Counted from the stretch's first letter, positions 32,937-42,694 are shown. The stretch is 64,000 nucleotides of DNA from Gammaproteobacteria bacterium HGW-Gammaproteobacteria-11 (GCA_002840055.1 PGZJ01000006.1:62001-126000), one strand, 5' to 3'. Notes: generated by a model from the sequence alone, not told the origin. Numbers and translations: made by a program.

Positions 32937-35261
32937 ATGGATTCCATTGTCTCGCGCATCGCCAGTGAGTTGGCCGTCAAACCCGAGCAGGTCGATGCCA
33001 CAGTCAAGCTACTCGATGAGGGTGCCAGCGTGCCTTTCATTGCCCGTTACCGCAAGGAGGTAACCGGCAGTCTGGACGACACCCAGCTGCGCTACCTGGA
33101 GGAGCGCCTGCGCTATCTGCGCGAGATGGAAGAGCGTCGCCTGAGCATCCTCGCCAGCATCACCGAACAGGGCAAGCTGACCGCCGAGCTTGAGCGCGAT
33201 ATCCGTCAGGCGGATACCAAGACCCGCCTGGAAGATCTCTATCTGCCCTACAAGCCCAAGCGCCGCACCAAGGGTCAGATTGCGCTGGAAGCGGGGCTGG
33301 GGCCGCTGGCCGAAGCACTGTATGCCGATCCCGAACTGAATCCGGAGAGCGAGGCACAGGCCTTTATTGATGTCGACAAGGGCGTGGCTGACATCAAGGC
33401 GGCACTGGACGGTGCCAAGTACATCCTGATGGAACGCTTCAGCGAGCAGGCCAGCCTGATAGATAGTCTGCGTCAGGCCCTGCGTCAGGATGGCCGGGTG
33501 GTCTCCAGGGTGGTGCCGGGCAAGGAGGAGGAGGGGTCCAAGTTCCGCGACTACTTTGAGTATGCCGAGGCCCTGAGCAAGGTACCCTCGCACCGTGCGC
33601 TGGCGATTCTGCGCGGCCGCAACGAAGGGATCCTGAGCATTGCACTGGAATTGGGCGAGGCTGATACACCTGCCAGCGCCATGCACCCCTGTGAAGGCAT
33701 CATTGGCCAGGCCGTGGGTATTCGCGATCAGGGTCGTGCCGCCGACAAGTGGCTGGCCGAGGTGGTGCGCTGGACCTGGCGGGTCAGGCTGCTCGGGCAT
33801 CTGGAAACCGAATTGCTCGGTGACTTGCGTGAGGCCGCTGAAGATGAGGCCATCCGCGTGTTCGCCAATAACCTCAAGGATCTGCTGCTTTCAGCCCCGG
33901 CCGGCCCGCGGGTTACGCTGGCGCTGGACCCGGGTCTGCGCACCGGGGTCAAGGTGGTGGTGGTGGATGCCACCGGCAAATTGGTGGACTACACCACCAT
34001 CTTTCCGCATGCCCCGCGCAACCAGTGGCAGGAATCCCTGACTGTGCTGGCGGCGCTGTGTCAGAAGCACAAGGTCAGCCTGATCGCGATTGGCAATGGT
34101 ACGGCCTCGCGGGAGACCGACAAACTGGCGGCTGATCTGATGGCACTGTGCAAGATCCCCGGCCTGCAGAAGATCATGGTTTCCGAAGCGGGTGCTTCGA
34201 TCTACTCGGCCTCGGAACTGGCGGCCAAGGAGTTTCCCGATCTGGATGTAACCTTCCGTGGCGCCGTCTCCATCGGTCGCCGGCTGCAGGATCCCTTGGC
34301 TGAACTGGTGAAGATCGAGCCCAAGTCGATTGGCGTTGGCCAGTATCAGCATGACGTGTCACAGGTGAAGCTGGCGCGCAGTCTGGATGCGGTGGTCGAG
34401 GATTGCGTAAATGCCGTGGGCGTGGACCTGAATACCGCCTCGATGCCGTTGCTGACGCGGGTCTCGGGTCTGAATCCGAGCATTGCCCAGAACATTGTGG
34501 ACTACCGTGACCAGCACGGCGCCTTTCGCAGCCGCAAGGAGCTGCTCAAGGTCAGCCGCCTGGGTGACAAGACCTTTGAACAGGCGGCCGGCTTTCTTCG
34601 GGTAATGGATGGCGACAATCCGCTGGACGCCTCCGCCGTACACCCGGAGGCCTACGTACTGGTCGAGCGCATCGCCAGTCAGACCGGCCGGGATATTCGC
34701 AGTCTGATCGGTGATTCGGCCTTCCTGCGCAAGGTCGACCCCAAGGCCTTCACCGATGAGCACTTTGGTGTGCCGACCATCACCGATATTCTCAAGGAAC
34801 TGGACAAGCCTGGCCGCGACCCGCGCCCTGAATTCAAGGCCGCCGCCTTTCAGGAGGGGGTTGAGAGTCTGAAGGATCTGAAACCGGGTATGCAGTTGGA
34901 GGGGGTGGTCAGCAACGTGGCCAACTTCGGCGCCTTTGTCGACATCGGTGTACACCAGGATGGTCTGGTGCATATCTCCATGCTCTCGCATCAGTTCGTC
35001 AAGGATCCCCGCGAGGTGGTCAAGGCCGGTGATATCGTCCGGGTCAAGGTCATGGAGGTGGATATACCCCGGCAGCGCATCAGCCTGAGCATGCGCATGG
35101 ACGATGAGCCCGGTGCCGGCAAAGCCCAGCCTGCCGAACGCGGCCGTCCCGAACGGAGTCGCGAGGCTGGTCGCAACGCGGTAGCTGCTGGCAAAACGCC
35201 TGAGCCGAGTGCTACCTTTGCCAACCTGTTTGCCAATGCCAAGAGTCTGAAGAAGTCCTGA
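32937..35261 (+). CDS. tex: Tex family RNA-binding transcription accessory protein
   Basis: [42 protein letters not shown]-terminal S1 domain. Confidence 0.95.
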   Translation: MDSIVSRIASELAVKPEQVDATVKLLDEGASVPFIARYRKEVTGSLDDTQLRYLEERLRYLREMEERRLSILASITEQGKLTAELERDIRQADTKTRLEDLYLPYKPKRRTKGQIALEAGLGPLAEALYADPELNPESEAQAFIDVDKGVADIKAALDGAKYILMERFSEQASLIDSLRQALRQDGRVVSRVVPGKEEEGSKFRDYFEYAEALSKVPSHRALAILRGRNEGILSIALELGEADTPASAMHPCEGIIGQAVGIRDQGRAADKWLAEVVRWTWRVRLLGHLETELLGDLREAAEDEAIRVFANNLKDLLLSAPAGPRVTLALDPGLRTGVKVVVVDATGKLVDYTTIFPHAPRNQWQESLTVLAALCQKHKVSLIAIGNGTASRETDKLAADLMALCKIPGLQKIMVSEAGASIYSASELAAKEFPDLDVTFRGAVSIGRRLQDPLAELVKIEPKSIGVGQYQHDVSQVKLARSLDAVVEDCVNAVGVDLNTASMPLLTRVSGLNPSIAQNIVDYRDQHGAFRSRKELLKVSRLGDKTFEQAAGFLRVMDGDNPLDASAVHPEAYVLVERIASQTGRDIRSLIGDSAFLRKVDPKAFTDEHFGVPTITDILKELDKPGRDPRPEFKAAAFQEGVESLKDLKPGMQLEGVVSNVANFGAFVDIGVHQDGLVHISMLSHQFVKDPREVVKAGDIVRVKVMEVDIPRQRISLSMRMDDEPGAGKAQPAERGRPERSREAGRNAVAAGKTPEPSATFANLFANAKSLKKS

Positions 35262-35262
35262 C

Positions 35263-35664
35263 ATGAGCCTGCACCCTAATCTCGACGAGTTCGCGAGGAA
35301 TCGCATGAGCGCCTTTACCAAATTGCTGGGGCTGGAGTTCCAGTCCATCGACAAGGGCACCTGTACCCTGTCGTTGGCCATTACCGAATCGCATTTCAAC
35401 TCCACGGCGCGGGTCCATGGCGGGGTGATTTTCTCCCTGCTTGACTCGGCCATGGGCGCGGCCGCCTTCAGCGTACTGGAACCTCACGAAAGCACGGCTA
35501 CAGTGGAATGCAAGATCAATTACACGCGTGCAGTCACCGGCGGCGAGTTGCGTTGTGTTGGCAAGGTGGTGCATGCCGGTACCCGCACCGTGGTGGTGGA
35601 TGGTGAAATCTGGCAGGACGGCGCCCTGGTAGCCAAGGCGCTGGGCACCTTTGCCCGGATCTGA
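35263..35664 (+). CDS. PaaI-type hotdog thioesterase
   Basis: VHGGVIFSLLDSAMGAAAFS. Confidence 0.88.
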   Translation: MSLHPNLDEFARNRMSAFTKLLGLEFQSIDKGTCTLSLAITESHFNSTARVHGGVIFSLLDSAMGAAAFSVLEPHESTATVECKINYTRAVTGGELRCVGKVVHAGTRTVVVDGEIWQDGALVAKALGTFARI

Positions 35665-35727
35665 ACAACCCCAGCCGCTGACGCAGTCTGTGCGTCAGCG
35701 CAACTGACTTTCTGAGGAGTGGCAGCA

Positions 35728-37311
35728 TTGTCACCAACGTTAAGCGATACCTTGATTCTGCTGGCTGAACCGGCCCAGCGCGAACGCCTGCGCGGTTGCC
35801 AGCACGGCATCGAGAAGGAAAGTCTGCGCACCACCCCGAGAGGGGAGCTGGCGACCACAGCGCACCCGCTGTCCCTCGGTTCGGCCTTGACCCATCCGAG
35901 CATTACTACCGATTACTCCGAGGCCCTGCTGGAGCTGATCACGCCGGTGAGCACCAGCCTCGAGACCTTGTTTGAACATCTCGACACGACCCACCGCTTT
36001 GTCTATGCCGAACTGGGTGAGGAGTTGTTGTGGACCGAATCCATGCCCTGCCGCTTGCCTAAGGTGGACGCGGATATCCCGATTGCCTGGTACGGCACCT
36101 CGAATGTCGGCATGCTCAAGCATGTCTACCGCCGTGGTCTGGCCATCCGTTATGGCAAGGCCATGCAGTGCATTGCCGGTATTCACTACAACTTCTCGCT
36201 GCCACCGCAACTCTGGCGCATTCTGCAGGAGCAGGAAGGCGACACGCGCTCGGCACAGGACTACCAATCGGATCGCTATATGCGGCTGATCCGCAACTTC
36301 CGCCGCTATGCCTGGCTGTTGATGTATCTCTTTGGGGCCTCGCCAGCGGTTTGTGCGAGTTTTCTGCAGGGCCGGGATCACAAGCTGTTGCCACTCGGTG
36401 AGAAAAGCCTGTACTTGCCCTATGCCACCAGCCTGCGCATGAGCGACCTGGGCTACAACAACAACGCCCAGTCCGGCCTGAACGTCTGCTACAACAACCT
36501 CGACAGCTACATTGGCAGCATGCTCGAGGCCATCAGCCTGCCCTATGAGCGTTATGCGCAGATGGGTACCCATGATGCCCAGGGTGAGTGGCAGCAGTTG
36601 AATACCAACCTGTTGCAGATCGAGAACGAGTTCTACAGTCCGATCCGGCCCAAGCGCGTGACCCTGAGCGGTGAAAAACCGGTGCATGCGCTGGCGTCTC
36701 GCGGCGTGGAATACATAGAAGTGCGCTGCATGGATATCGATCCCTTTGTGCCCCTGGGTATCGAGCCGTCGACCGCACATTTCCTCGACAGCTTTCTGCT
36801 GTTCTGTGCGCTGGACCAGAGTCCGGCTCTGACCGAGGACGGCTGCAACGAAACCTCGGCCAACTTTGCCCTGGCGGTCAAACGAGGTCGTGAGCCGGGT
36901 TTGCAGTTGCGTGATGAGGGGCAGTCGCGGAGCCTGAAAGACTGGGGTTTGAGCCTGCTTGAGAGTATTGCCGCCTGCGCAGGCTTGCTGGACAGCACGC
37001 ATCAGACTCAGGCCTATTCAGAGAGCCTGGTATTGCAGCGCAACAAGCTTGAGGATGCCTCGCTGACGCCTTCAGCACGGGTGCTGGAGGCTATTGCCGC
37101 GCAAGGCAACAGCTTCTTCCGCTTTGCCCTGAGTCAATCCGAGGCGCATCGTCGGCATTTCCTTGATCGGCCTCTGAGCGCCGATCAGACAGCGCTGTTC
37201 CATTCTCAGGCGGCGGCTTCGCTGGCGGCCCAGGCAGATCAGGAAGCAGCTGACGACATGCCCTTTGCAGACTTTGTCAGGCGCTTTCTGGAGCAGGGTG
37301 TAGACGGCTGA
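35728..37311 (+). CDS. gshA: Glutamate-cysteine ligase
   Basis: GIEKESLRTTPRGELA; YIEVRCMDIDPF; TTG start preferred because GAGGAG (35714-35719) is 8 nt upstream; GTG at 35719 is the alternative. Confidence 0.9.
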   Translation: MSPTLSDTLILLAEPAQRERLRGCQHGIEKESLRTTPRGELATTAHPLSLGSALTHPSITTDYSEALLELITPVSTSLETLFEHLDTTHRFVYAELGEELLWTESMPCRLPKVDADIPIAWYGTSNVGMLKHVYRRGLAIRYGKAMQCIAGIHYNFSLPPQLWRILQEQEGDTRSAQDYQSDRYMRLIRNFRRYAWLLMYLFGASPAVCASFLQGRDHKLLPLGEKSLYLPYATSLRMSDLGYNNNAQSGLNVCYNNLDSYIGSMLEAISLPYERYAQMGTHDAQGEWQQLNTNLLQIENEFYSPIRPKRVTLSGEKPVHALASRGVEYIEVRCMDIDPFVPLGIEPSTAHFLDSFLLFCALDQSPALTEDGCNETSANFALAVKRGREPGLQLRDEGQSRSLKDWGLSLLESIAACAGLLDSTHQTQAYSESLVLQRNKLEDASLTPSARVLEAIAAQGNSFFRFALSQSEAHRRHFLDRPLSADQTALFHSQAAASLAAQADQEAADDMPFADFVRRFLEQGVDG

Positions 37312-37318
37312 GCCCTGG

Positions 37319-37717
37319 CTACTGGGTGATCAGGTTGGTAAACAACAGATCATCCACCAAAGGGGCGCCTTCTTCTTCCTCCAGGACACTGCGAACCGCC
37401 GCCAGCGCGTCGGCGCGCAGTGCCTCCTTGCCCTCCAGGCTGGCCAGACCATCAGCAGTCTGTTTGCCGAACAGCGTAACCAGAGCGTTGCGGATCAAGG
37501 GATCATGGTACTGGATGCGTGCCACCGCAGCGGGATCGTTGGCGCGCAACGCCACGTCGGCCTTCAGGTACTGGATGCGTGGCCCCGGGCCAATGGTGCC
37601 AACGAAGGACGGCGTCAACTCGATGTACTGGGTTCCGGCAGCGGGCGCCGGCGTCTCCGCCAGCAGCGATGACGACAGGCTTACAAGCAGGGCAAACAGG
37701 GCAAATCGGCTGAGCAT
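37319..37717 (-). CDS. Orphan FliL-like exported protein
   Basis: Signal peptide then YIELTPSFVGTIGPGPRIQYLKADVALRANDP, FliL-like; not near flagellar genes. Confidence 0.7.
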   Translation of the reverse strand: MLSRFALFALLVSLSSSLLAETPAPAAGTQYIELTPSFVGTIGPGPRIQYLKADVALRANDPAAVARIQYHDPLIRNALVTLFGKQTADGLASLEGKEALRADALAAVRSVLEEEEGAPLVDDLLFTNLITQ

Positions 37718-37876
37718 CCTGGGGACTCCTTTAGGTTGCAGACAGAATAGCCGACTCCGCCTGCATCGCCAAACGCCGTCAGGCCTTATGGTGTTTGATC
37801 AATCAACGGCATTGTGATTGACCCGGCTCCCCCGCTTGCGACTAGACTGTGGCAAACCCCTGATAATGGAGACATC

Positions 37877-38854
37877 ATGAAAGCCGTATTGTGCAAAGCC
37901 TATGGCCCCGCCAGCAGCCTGGTTCTGGAAGAAACCGCTGATCCGGTGGCCAAGCCGAATGAGATCGTCGTCGATATCCACGCCGCTGGTGTGAACTTCC
38001 CGGACACCCTGATCATTGAAGGCAAATATCAGGTCAAACCGCCTTTTCCCTTCTCTCCGGGTGGCGAAGCAGCCGGTGTGGTCGCCAGCGTGGGTGACAA
38101 GGTCAAGCATGTGAAGCCCGGTGACCGGGTCATGTGTCTGACCGGTTTTGGCAGCTTTGCCGAAAAGATCGCCGTGGACGCCATGCGTGCGCTGCCGATG
38201 CCGGCGGATATGGATTTTGTCACCGCGGCCGGTTTCAGCATGACCTACGGTACCTCGATGCACGCCCTGAAGCAGCGTGGCGAGCTCAAGCCGGGCGAGA
38301 CCCTGTTGGTGCTGGGCGCCTCCGGTGGTGTGGGTCTGGCCGCAGTGGAAATCGGCAAGGCCATGGGCGCACGGGTTATTGCCGCCGCCTCCAGTGCCGA
38401 AAAACTGGAAGTGGCCAAGGCCGCAGGCGCCGACGAGCTGATCAACTACAGCGAAGTCAGCCTCAAGGATGCAGTCAAGGAACTGACCAATGGCCAGGGC
38501 GCCGATGTGATCTATGATCCGGTCGGTGGTGACCTGTTCGACCAGGCCGTGCGTTCGATCAACTGGAAGGGACGTTTGCTGGTCGTCGGTTTTGCCAGCG
38601 GCCGAATCCCCGAGTTTCCGGCCAACCTGGCGCTGCTCAAGGGCTCATCCATTGTTGGCGTGTTCTGGGGTGCCTTTGCTGCCCGCGAGCCACAGGTCAA
38701 CCTGGAGAACTTCCAGCAACTGTTTGCCTGGTTCAGCGAAGGCAAACTCAAGCCGCTGGTATCGCAAACCTATGCCCTGAACGAATACGAAGCCGCGCTG
38801 GAGATTCTCAGCTCGCGCAAGGCGGTTGGTAAGGTAGTCGTCAAGACCCGCTAA
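37877..38854 (+). CDS. NADPH:quinone oxidoreductase, zinc-binding ADH family
   Basis: MKAVLCKAYGPASSLVLEE; GASGGVGLAAVEIGKAMGARVIAAASSAEKL. Confidence 0.9.
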   Translation: MKAVLCKAYGPASSLVLEETADPVAKPNEIVVDIHAAGVNFPDTLIIEGKYQVKPPFPFSPGGEAAGVVASVGDKVKHVKPGDRVMCLTGFGSFAEKIAVDAMRALPMPADMDFVTAAGFSMTYGTSMHALKQRGELKPGETLLVLGASGGVGLAAVEIGKAMGARVIAAASSAEKLEVAKAAGADELINYSEVSLKDAVKELTNGQGADVIYDPVGGDLFDQAVRSINWKGRLLVVGFASGRIPEFPANLALLKGSSIVGVFWGAFAAREPQVNLENFQQLFAWFSEGKLKPLVSQTYALNEYEAALEILSSRKAVGKVVVKTR

Positions 38855-38864
38855 CGCGGGTCTT
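38843..38864 (+). terminator. Terminator-like hairpin with the CDS stop codon in its loop
   Basis: AAGACCCGC-TAAC-GCGGGTCTT, perfect 9-bp stem, short T tract. Confidence 0.55.
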
Positions 38865-38868
38865 TGGC

Positions 38869-39062
38869 TGGAAGCTGGAGGCCGGAAGCTTGAAGTAGCC
38901 AGTGGGGGTAGGAGCAGATCGTTATAGCTGCGAGATAGGTGTTGACAGCTGTAATGCTAGCCTCAGACTTTTCCAGCTTCCAGCTTCCAGCTTCCAGCTT
39001 CCAGCTTCCAGCTTCCAGCTTCCAGCTTCCAGCTTCCAGCTTCCAGCTTCCAGCTTCCAGCT
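38869..39062. repeat. Paired inverted heptad arrays; right arm is 13 perfect tandem copies of TTCCAGC
   Basis: Left TGGAAGC TGGAGGC CGGAAGC TTGAAGT (38869-38896); right (TTCCAGC)13 at 38971-39061; degenerate REP-like GTAGGAGCAGATC..CTGCGA in the core. Confidence 0.95.
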
Positions 39063-39070
39063 CGGCGCGC

Positions 39071-39535
39071 TTACAGCGCGCCGTCGTACCCCTGCTGGCG
39101 CCAGGCCTCGTAAATCAGTACGGCGGCACTGTTCGACAGGTTCAGGCTGCGACTATCCGGCATCATGGGTATGCGCAGCACTTGCTCGGGCGGCAGGCTG
39201 TCACGGATCGCGGCCGGCAGGCCGCGACTCTCCGGGCCAAACAGAAACAGATCGCCCGCGCCGAATTGCACTTCACTGAAACCCATCTGACCCTTGGTAC
39301 TCAGGGCAAATACCCGTGCCGGTTTGACGGCTGCCAGACAGGCATCCAGATTGGCGTAGGTCCGCACGGCGGCAAACTCATGGTAATCCAGTCCGGCCCG
39401 ACGCAGCCGCTTGTCATCCAGCTCAAAGCCCAGCGGTTCGATCAAATGCAACTGGCAGCCGGTATTGGCGCACAGGCGAATGATATTGCCGGTATTGGGC
39501 GGGATTTCGGGTTCGAGCAGGGCGATATGGAACAT
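39071..39535 (-). CDS. trmL: tRNA (cytidine(34)-2'-O)-methyltransferase TrmL
   Basis: [54 protein letters not shown]. Confidence 0.95.
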   Translation of the reverse strand: MFHIALLEPEIPPNTGNIIRLCANTGCQLHLIEPLGFELDDKRLRRAGLDYHEFAAVRTYANLDACLAAVKPARVFALSTKGQMGFSEVQFGAGDLFLFGPESRGLPAAIRDSLPPEQVLRIPMMPDSRSLNLSNSAAVLIYEAWRQQGYDGAL

Positions 39536-39614
39536 GGCGGGCGCGCGCTTTGGAGGGTGGGGGTGTGGCGCAGTTTAGGGTGTGGCGCGCGCAGCGGCAA
39601 GTCGGAGGGGGGGC

Positions 39615-39768
39615 TTTCGGCTGAAGGCTGAAGGCTGAAAGCCAGAAGCCGTCCGAGATTGCTTGAAAGAGGATGCAAGACAAGGAGTATCGCTTGACTG
39701 CTGGAACCCAGAACATAAGTTGTTCAGCCTTCAGCCTTCAGCCTTCAGCCTTCAGCCTTCAGCCTCTT
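39615..39768. repeat. Paired inverted heptad arrays
   Basis: Left TGAAGGC TGAAGGC TGAAAGC CAGAAGC (39622-39649); right five exact GCCTTCA copies (39727-39761) with partial flanking units. Confidence 0.9.
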
Positions 39769-39779
39769 TTCCGCAGGCA

Positions 39780-39819
39780 TAAAAAAAGGCGACCCCAGCC
39801 TGCCTGAACCGGAGTCACC
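39780..39819 (-). terminator. Rho-independent terminator of ntrBC
   Basis: On minus strand GGTGACTCC...GGGGTCGCC followed by TTTTTTT; stem with G-U pairs. Confidence 0.7.
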
Positions 39820-39877
39820 CCAAATACACCCAATTTATCTAAAGCATCAAGCGTGCCAAGTAGCCAAAGGCCAGCGG

Positions 39878-41308
39878 TTATTCGCTGTCATCCTCGTCGC
39901 TGCCATCGATATTCATGCCCAGTTCCTTGATCTTGCGGGTCAGGGTATTTCGCCCCCAGCCCAGTAACTGCGCGGCATCGCGGCGTCTGCCGGCGGTGTG
40001 CTTGAGGGCCGTTTCGATCATGATGCGCTCAAAGGCAGGTACCGCTACATCAAGCAGATTGCTCACGCCGCGGGTCAGTTCCTGGTCTGCCCAAATGCGC
40101 AAACTGTGCTCCCAGTGCCCATCCGGTGCACTGTCGTGGTGCTGAGTGAGCATTTCCGGGGGCAGGTCTTCAATCAGTACTTCGCGGCTGGAGGCCATCA
40201 CGGTGATCCAGCGACAGGTGTTCTCCAACTGCCGCACGTTGCCCGGCCAGGGTAGATTGCGCAGGTAGTCCTGGGTCTGCTGCTTGAGCACCTTGGGCTC
40301 GACGGCCAGCTCCTGGGCCGCGCGGGCAAGGAAGTGCTGGGCCAGCGCCGGGATGTCTTCGCGGCGCTCCGAAAGCTTGGGAATATGAATACGGATCACG
40401 TTGAGGCGGTGGAACAGATCCTCGCGAAACTTGCCGGCCTGGACCAGACCCTCAAGGTTCTGGTGGGTGGCGGCGATGATGCGCACATCGACCTTGATCG
40501 GCGTATGCCCACCGACGCGGTAGAACTCGCCATCGGCCAGCACACGCAGCAGGCGTGTCTGGGTTTCCGCCGGCATGTCCCCGATTTCATCGAGAAACAG
40601 TGTGCCGCCATCGGCCTGTTCGAAGCGTCCACGGCGTTGCACGGCAGCACCTGTGAAGGCGCCTTTTTCATGGCCGAACAGTTCAGACTCCATCAGATCC
40701 TTGGGGATCGCCGCCATGTTCAGGGCGATAAAGGGGTTGCGCGCGCGCGGGCTGTGGCGGTGCAGGGCGTGAGCAACCAGCTCCTTGCCGGTACCCGATT
40801 CGCCATTGATCAAAACCGTGATATTGGAATGCGAGAGGCGACCGATAGCGCGGAATACCTCCTGCATGGCCGGCGCTTCACCAATGATTTCCGGGGTGCG
40901 GGCCTGGGTTGATTCCGGCTCCTGCTCTTCCTGCTCGCGGCTGTGCGCCAGTGCACGGCGCACCAAGGCGACGGCCTCGTCGACGTCAAAGGGCTTGGGC
41001 AGATACTCGAAGGCACCACCCTGGTAGGAGGCCACCGCGCTATCCAGATCCGAGTGCGCGGTCATGATGATCACCGGCAGTTTCGGGTGTTGTTCACGGA
41101 TCTTCGCCAGCAATTCCAGCCCGCTGGTGCCCGGCATGCGGATGTCGCTGATCAGTACATCGGGATGCTGGCGCTGCAGGCGAGCCAGAGCACTGTCGGC
41201 GGTATCGAAGCAGACCGGCTCCATGCCTTCCTGTTGCAGGGCTTTTTCCAGTACCCAACGGATTGATCGGTCGTCATCAACAATCCAGACATTTTCGGCT
41301 CGGCTCAT
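39878..41308 (-). CDS. ntrC: Nitrogen regulator NtrC (sigma54 activator)
   Basis: GESGTGKELVAHALHRHS, GAFTGA, Fis-type HTH C-terminus. Confidence 0.95.
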   Translation of the reverse strand: MSRAENVWIVDDDRSIRWVLEKALQQEGMEPVCFDTADSALARLQRQHPDVLISDIRMPGTSGLELLAKIREQHPKLPVIIMTAHSDLDSAVASYQGGAFEYLPKPFDVDEAVALVRRALAHSREQEEQEPESTQARTPEIIGEAPAMQEVFRAIGRLSHSNITVLINGESGTGKELVAHALHRHSPRARNPFIALNMAAIPKDLMESELFGHEKGAFTGAAVQRRGRFEQADGGTLFLDEIGDMPAETQTRLLRVLADGEFYRVGGHTPIKVDVRIIAATHQNLEGLVQAGKFREDLFHRLNVIRIHIPKLSERREDIPALAQHFLARAAQELAVEPKVLKQQTQDYLRNLPWPGNVRQLENTCRWITVMASSREVLIEDLPPEMLTQHHDSAPDGHWEHSLRIWADQELTRGVSNLLDVAVPAFERIMIETALKHTAGRRRDAAQLLGWGRNTLTRKIKELGMNIDGSDEDDSE

Positions 41309-41312
41309 AGGA

Positions 41313-42392
41313 TTAGTCTCCCGGTACGGGTTCCAGAGGCAGGAACAGGGTGAATACGGTGCGGCCAGGCTTGCTCTCACATTCGATCAGACCCTGATGC
41401 TGGCTGATGATGTTCTGGGTGATCGAGAGCCCCAGCCCGGTGCCTTCGGCACGGCCGCTGACCATGGGATAAAAGATGCTTTCAATAATCTCTTCGGGTA
41501 TGCCCGGTCCGTTATCAATGACTTGAACCCGGCAGACCAGACGATGGCGCGTCTGGCCAATGGTGAACTGTCTGAGTGAGCGCGTACGCAGGGTGATCTG
41601 CCCCTGCTCGAGCCCGCCGTGTTCTGCCAGCGCTTGCATGGCATTGCGCACGATATTCAGCAGTGCCTGTATCAGCTGCTCGCGGTCGGCCATGATGTCC
41701 GGGATGCTCGGATCGTAGTCGCGCATCAACTGTAACTGGCCCTGGGTTTCCGCTTCGATCAGGCTGTAAACCCGTTCGGTGATTTCATGGATATTGATGG
41801 GCTGCAGGTTCGGTGGTCGGTAGGGTCCGAGCATGCGGTCGACCAGGTTGCGCAGGCGGTCGGCCTCTTCAATGATCACATCGGTGTAGTCGCGCAGCCC
41901 GGCATCCGGCAGTTCACGGGCAAGCAACTGGGCTGCACCACGAATGCCGCCGAGGGGATTCTTGATCTCATGGGCCAGGCCACGCACCAGCACCTTGGTG
42001 ACTTCCTGCTTGGACAGCTGGGCCTCTTCCTTGGTGATGCGCAGCAAGCGGTCACGCGGATGCAGCTCCATCAACAGCCAGTGCACGTCGCCGGCAATGA
42101 TCGGCGTGACGGAATAGTCGACCATCAGCAAGTGACCATTATTCAGGCTCAGTTGGGCCTCGCGCTTGGTAAAGGGGTGGCCGTTATCAATTGCATGCTG
42201 CAATGATTCCAGTGCTACCTGGGTGTCGTTGAACAGTTCGCCAACGTGCTGGTGAGAGACGCGTTGGCCGCTGACGGCAAGCAACATTTCTGCCGCCGGA
42301 TTCATGTAACTCAGGTGCAGCCGTTTATCCAGCAACAGCACAGCTGTGGTCAGGTTATCGAGAATCTGGCGAAGAAAACGGTCTGGCAGCAT
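41313..42392 (-). CDS. ntrB: Nitrogen sensor kinase NtrB
   Basis: PAS; RGLAHEIKNPLGGIRGAAQLL; start at MLPDRFLRQILDNL. Confidence 0.93.
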   Translation of the reverse strand: MLPDRFLRQILDNLTTAVLLLDKRLHLSYMNPAAEMLLAVSGQRVSHQHVGELFNDTQVALESLQHAIDNGHPFTKREAQLSLNNGHLLMVDYSVTPIIAGDVHWLLMELHPRDRLLRITKEEAQLSKQEVTKVLVRGLAHEIKNPLGGIRGAAQLLARELPDAGLRDYTDVIIEEADRLRNLVDRMLGPYRPPNLQPINIHEITERVYSLIEAETQGQLQLMRDYDPSIPDIMADREQLIQALLNIVRNAMQALAEHGGLEQGQITLRTRSLRQFTIGQTRHRLVCRVQVIDNGPGIPEEIIESIFYPMVSGRAEGTGLGLSITQNIISQHQGLIECESKPGRTVFTLFLPLEPVPGD

Positions 42393-42420
42393 AAGGGTTT
42401 CCCTGGTTTGTGCAGACAAA

Positions 42421-42436
42421 TGCAAGAAGCGAACCA
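42421..42436 (-). promoter_or_regulatory. Putative sigma54 -24/-12 promoter of ntrBC
   Basis: Minus strand TGGTTCGCTTCTTGCA vs consensus TGGCACGNNNNTTGCW, correct 16-bp spacing, two mismatches. Confidence 0.6.
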
Positions 42437-42677
42437 ATTCAGGGCGTTGTTGCCATAACTGTCTGTGCTGCGGCTGCTGTGCCATCCAGGTCTGACGCTC
42501 GGTCGCCTGTCGGGAACTGATAAATCAGCGTGAAAGCCTGCTGTGTAAAGGCTTTCTGTTGACGGCAAGGAACAGCAGGAGTCTGTATCGAAGAGCCAAT
42601 CAGGTCATGATCCTGGCTATCATTCCGACACGTGGCTATGGTCATTGCACAAAATCAGACGCCTATGCACGGCAGTA

Positions 42678-42694
42678 TGCACCCAAATGGTGCA
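42678..42694. promoter_or_regulatory. Putative NtrC binding site
   Basis: TGCACC-CAAAT-GGTGCA perfect dyad. Confidence 0.75.

Noticed and set aside
38971-39062. Possible CRISPR or tandem regulatory array
   Set aside because: Units are contiguous 7-mers with no spacers; no cas genes.
38902-39279. ORFs encoding SFQLPAS repeats (38902-39279 and 38939-39631)
   Set aside because: Translation of the 13-copy heptamer array; 7-nt repeat gives a 7-aa period in every frame, not a real repeat protein.
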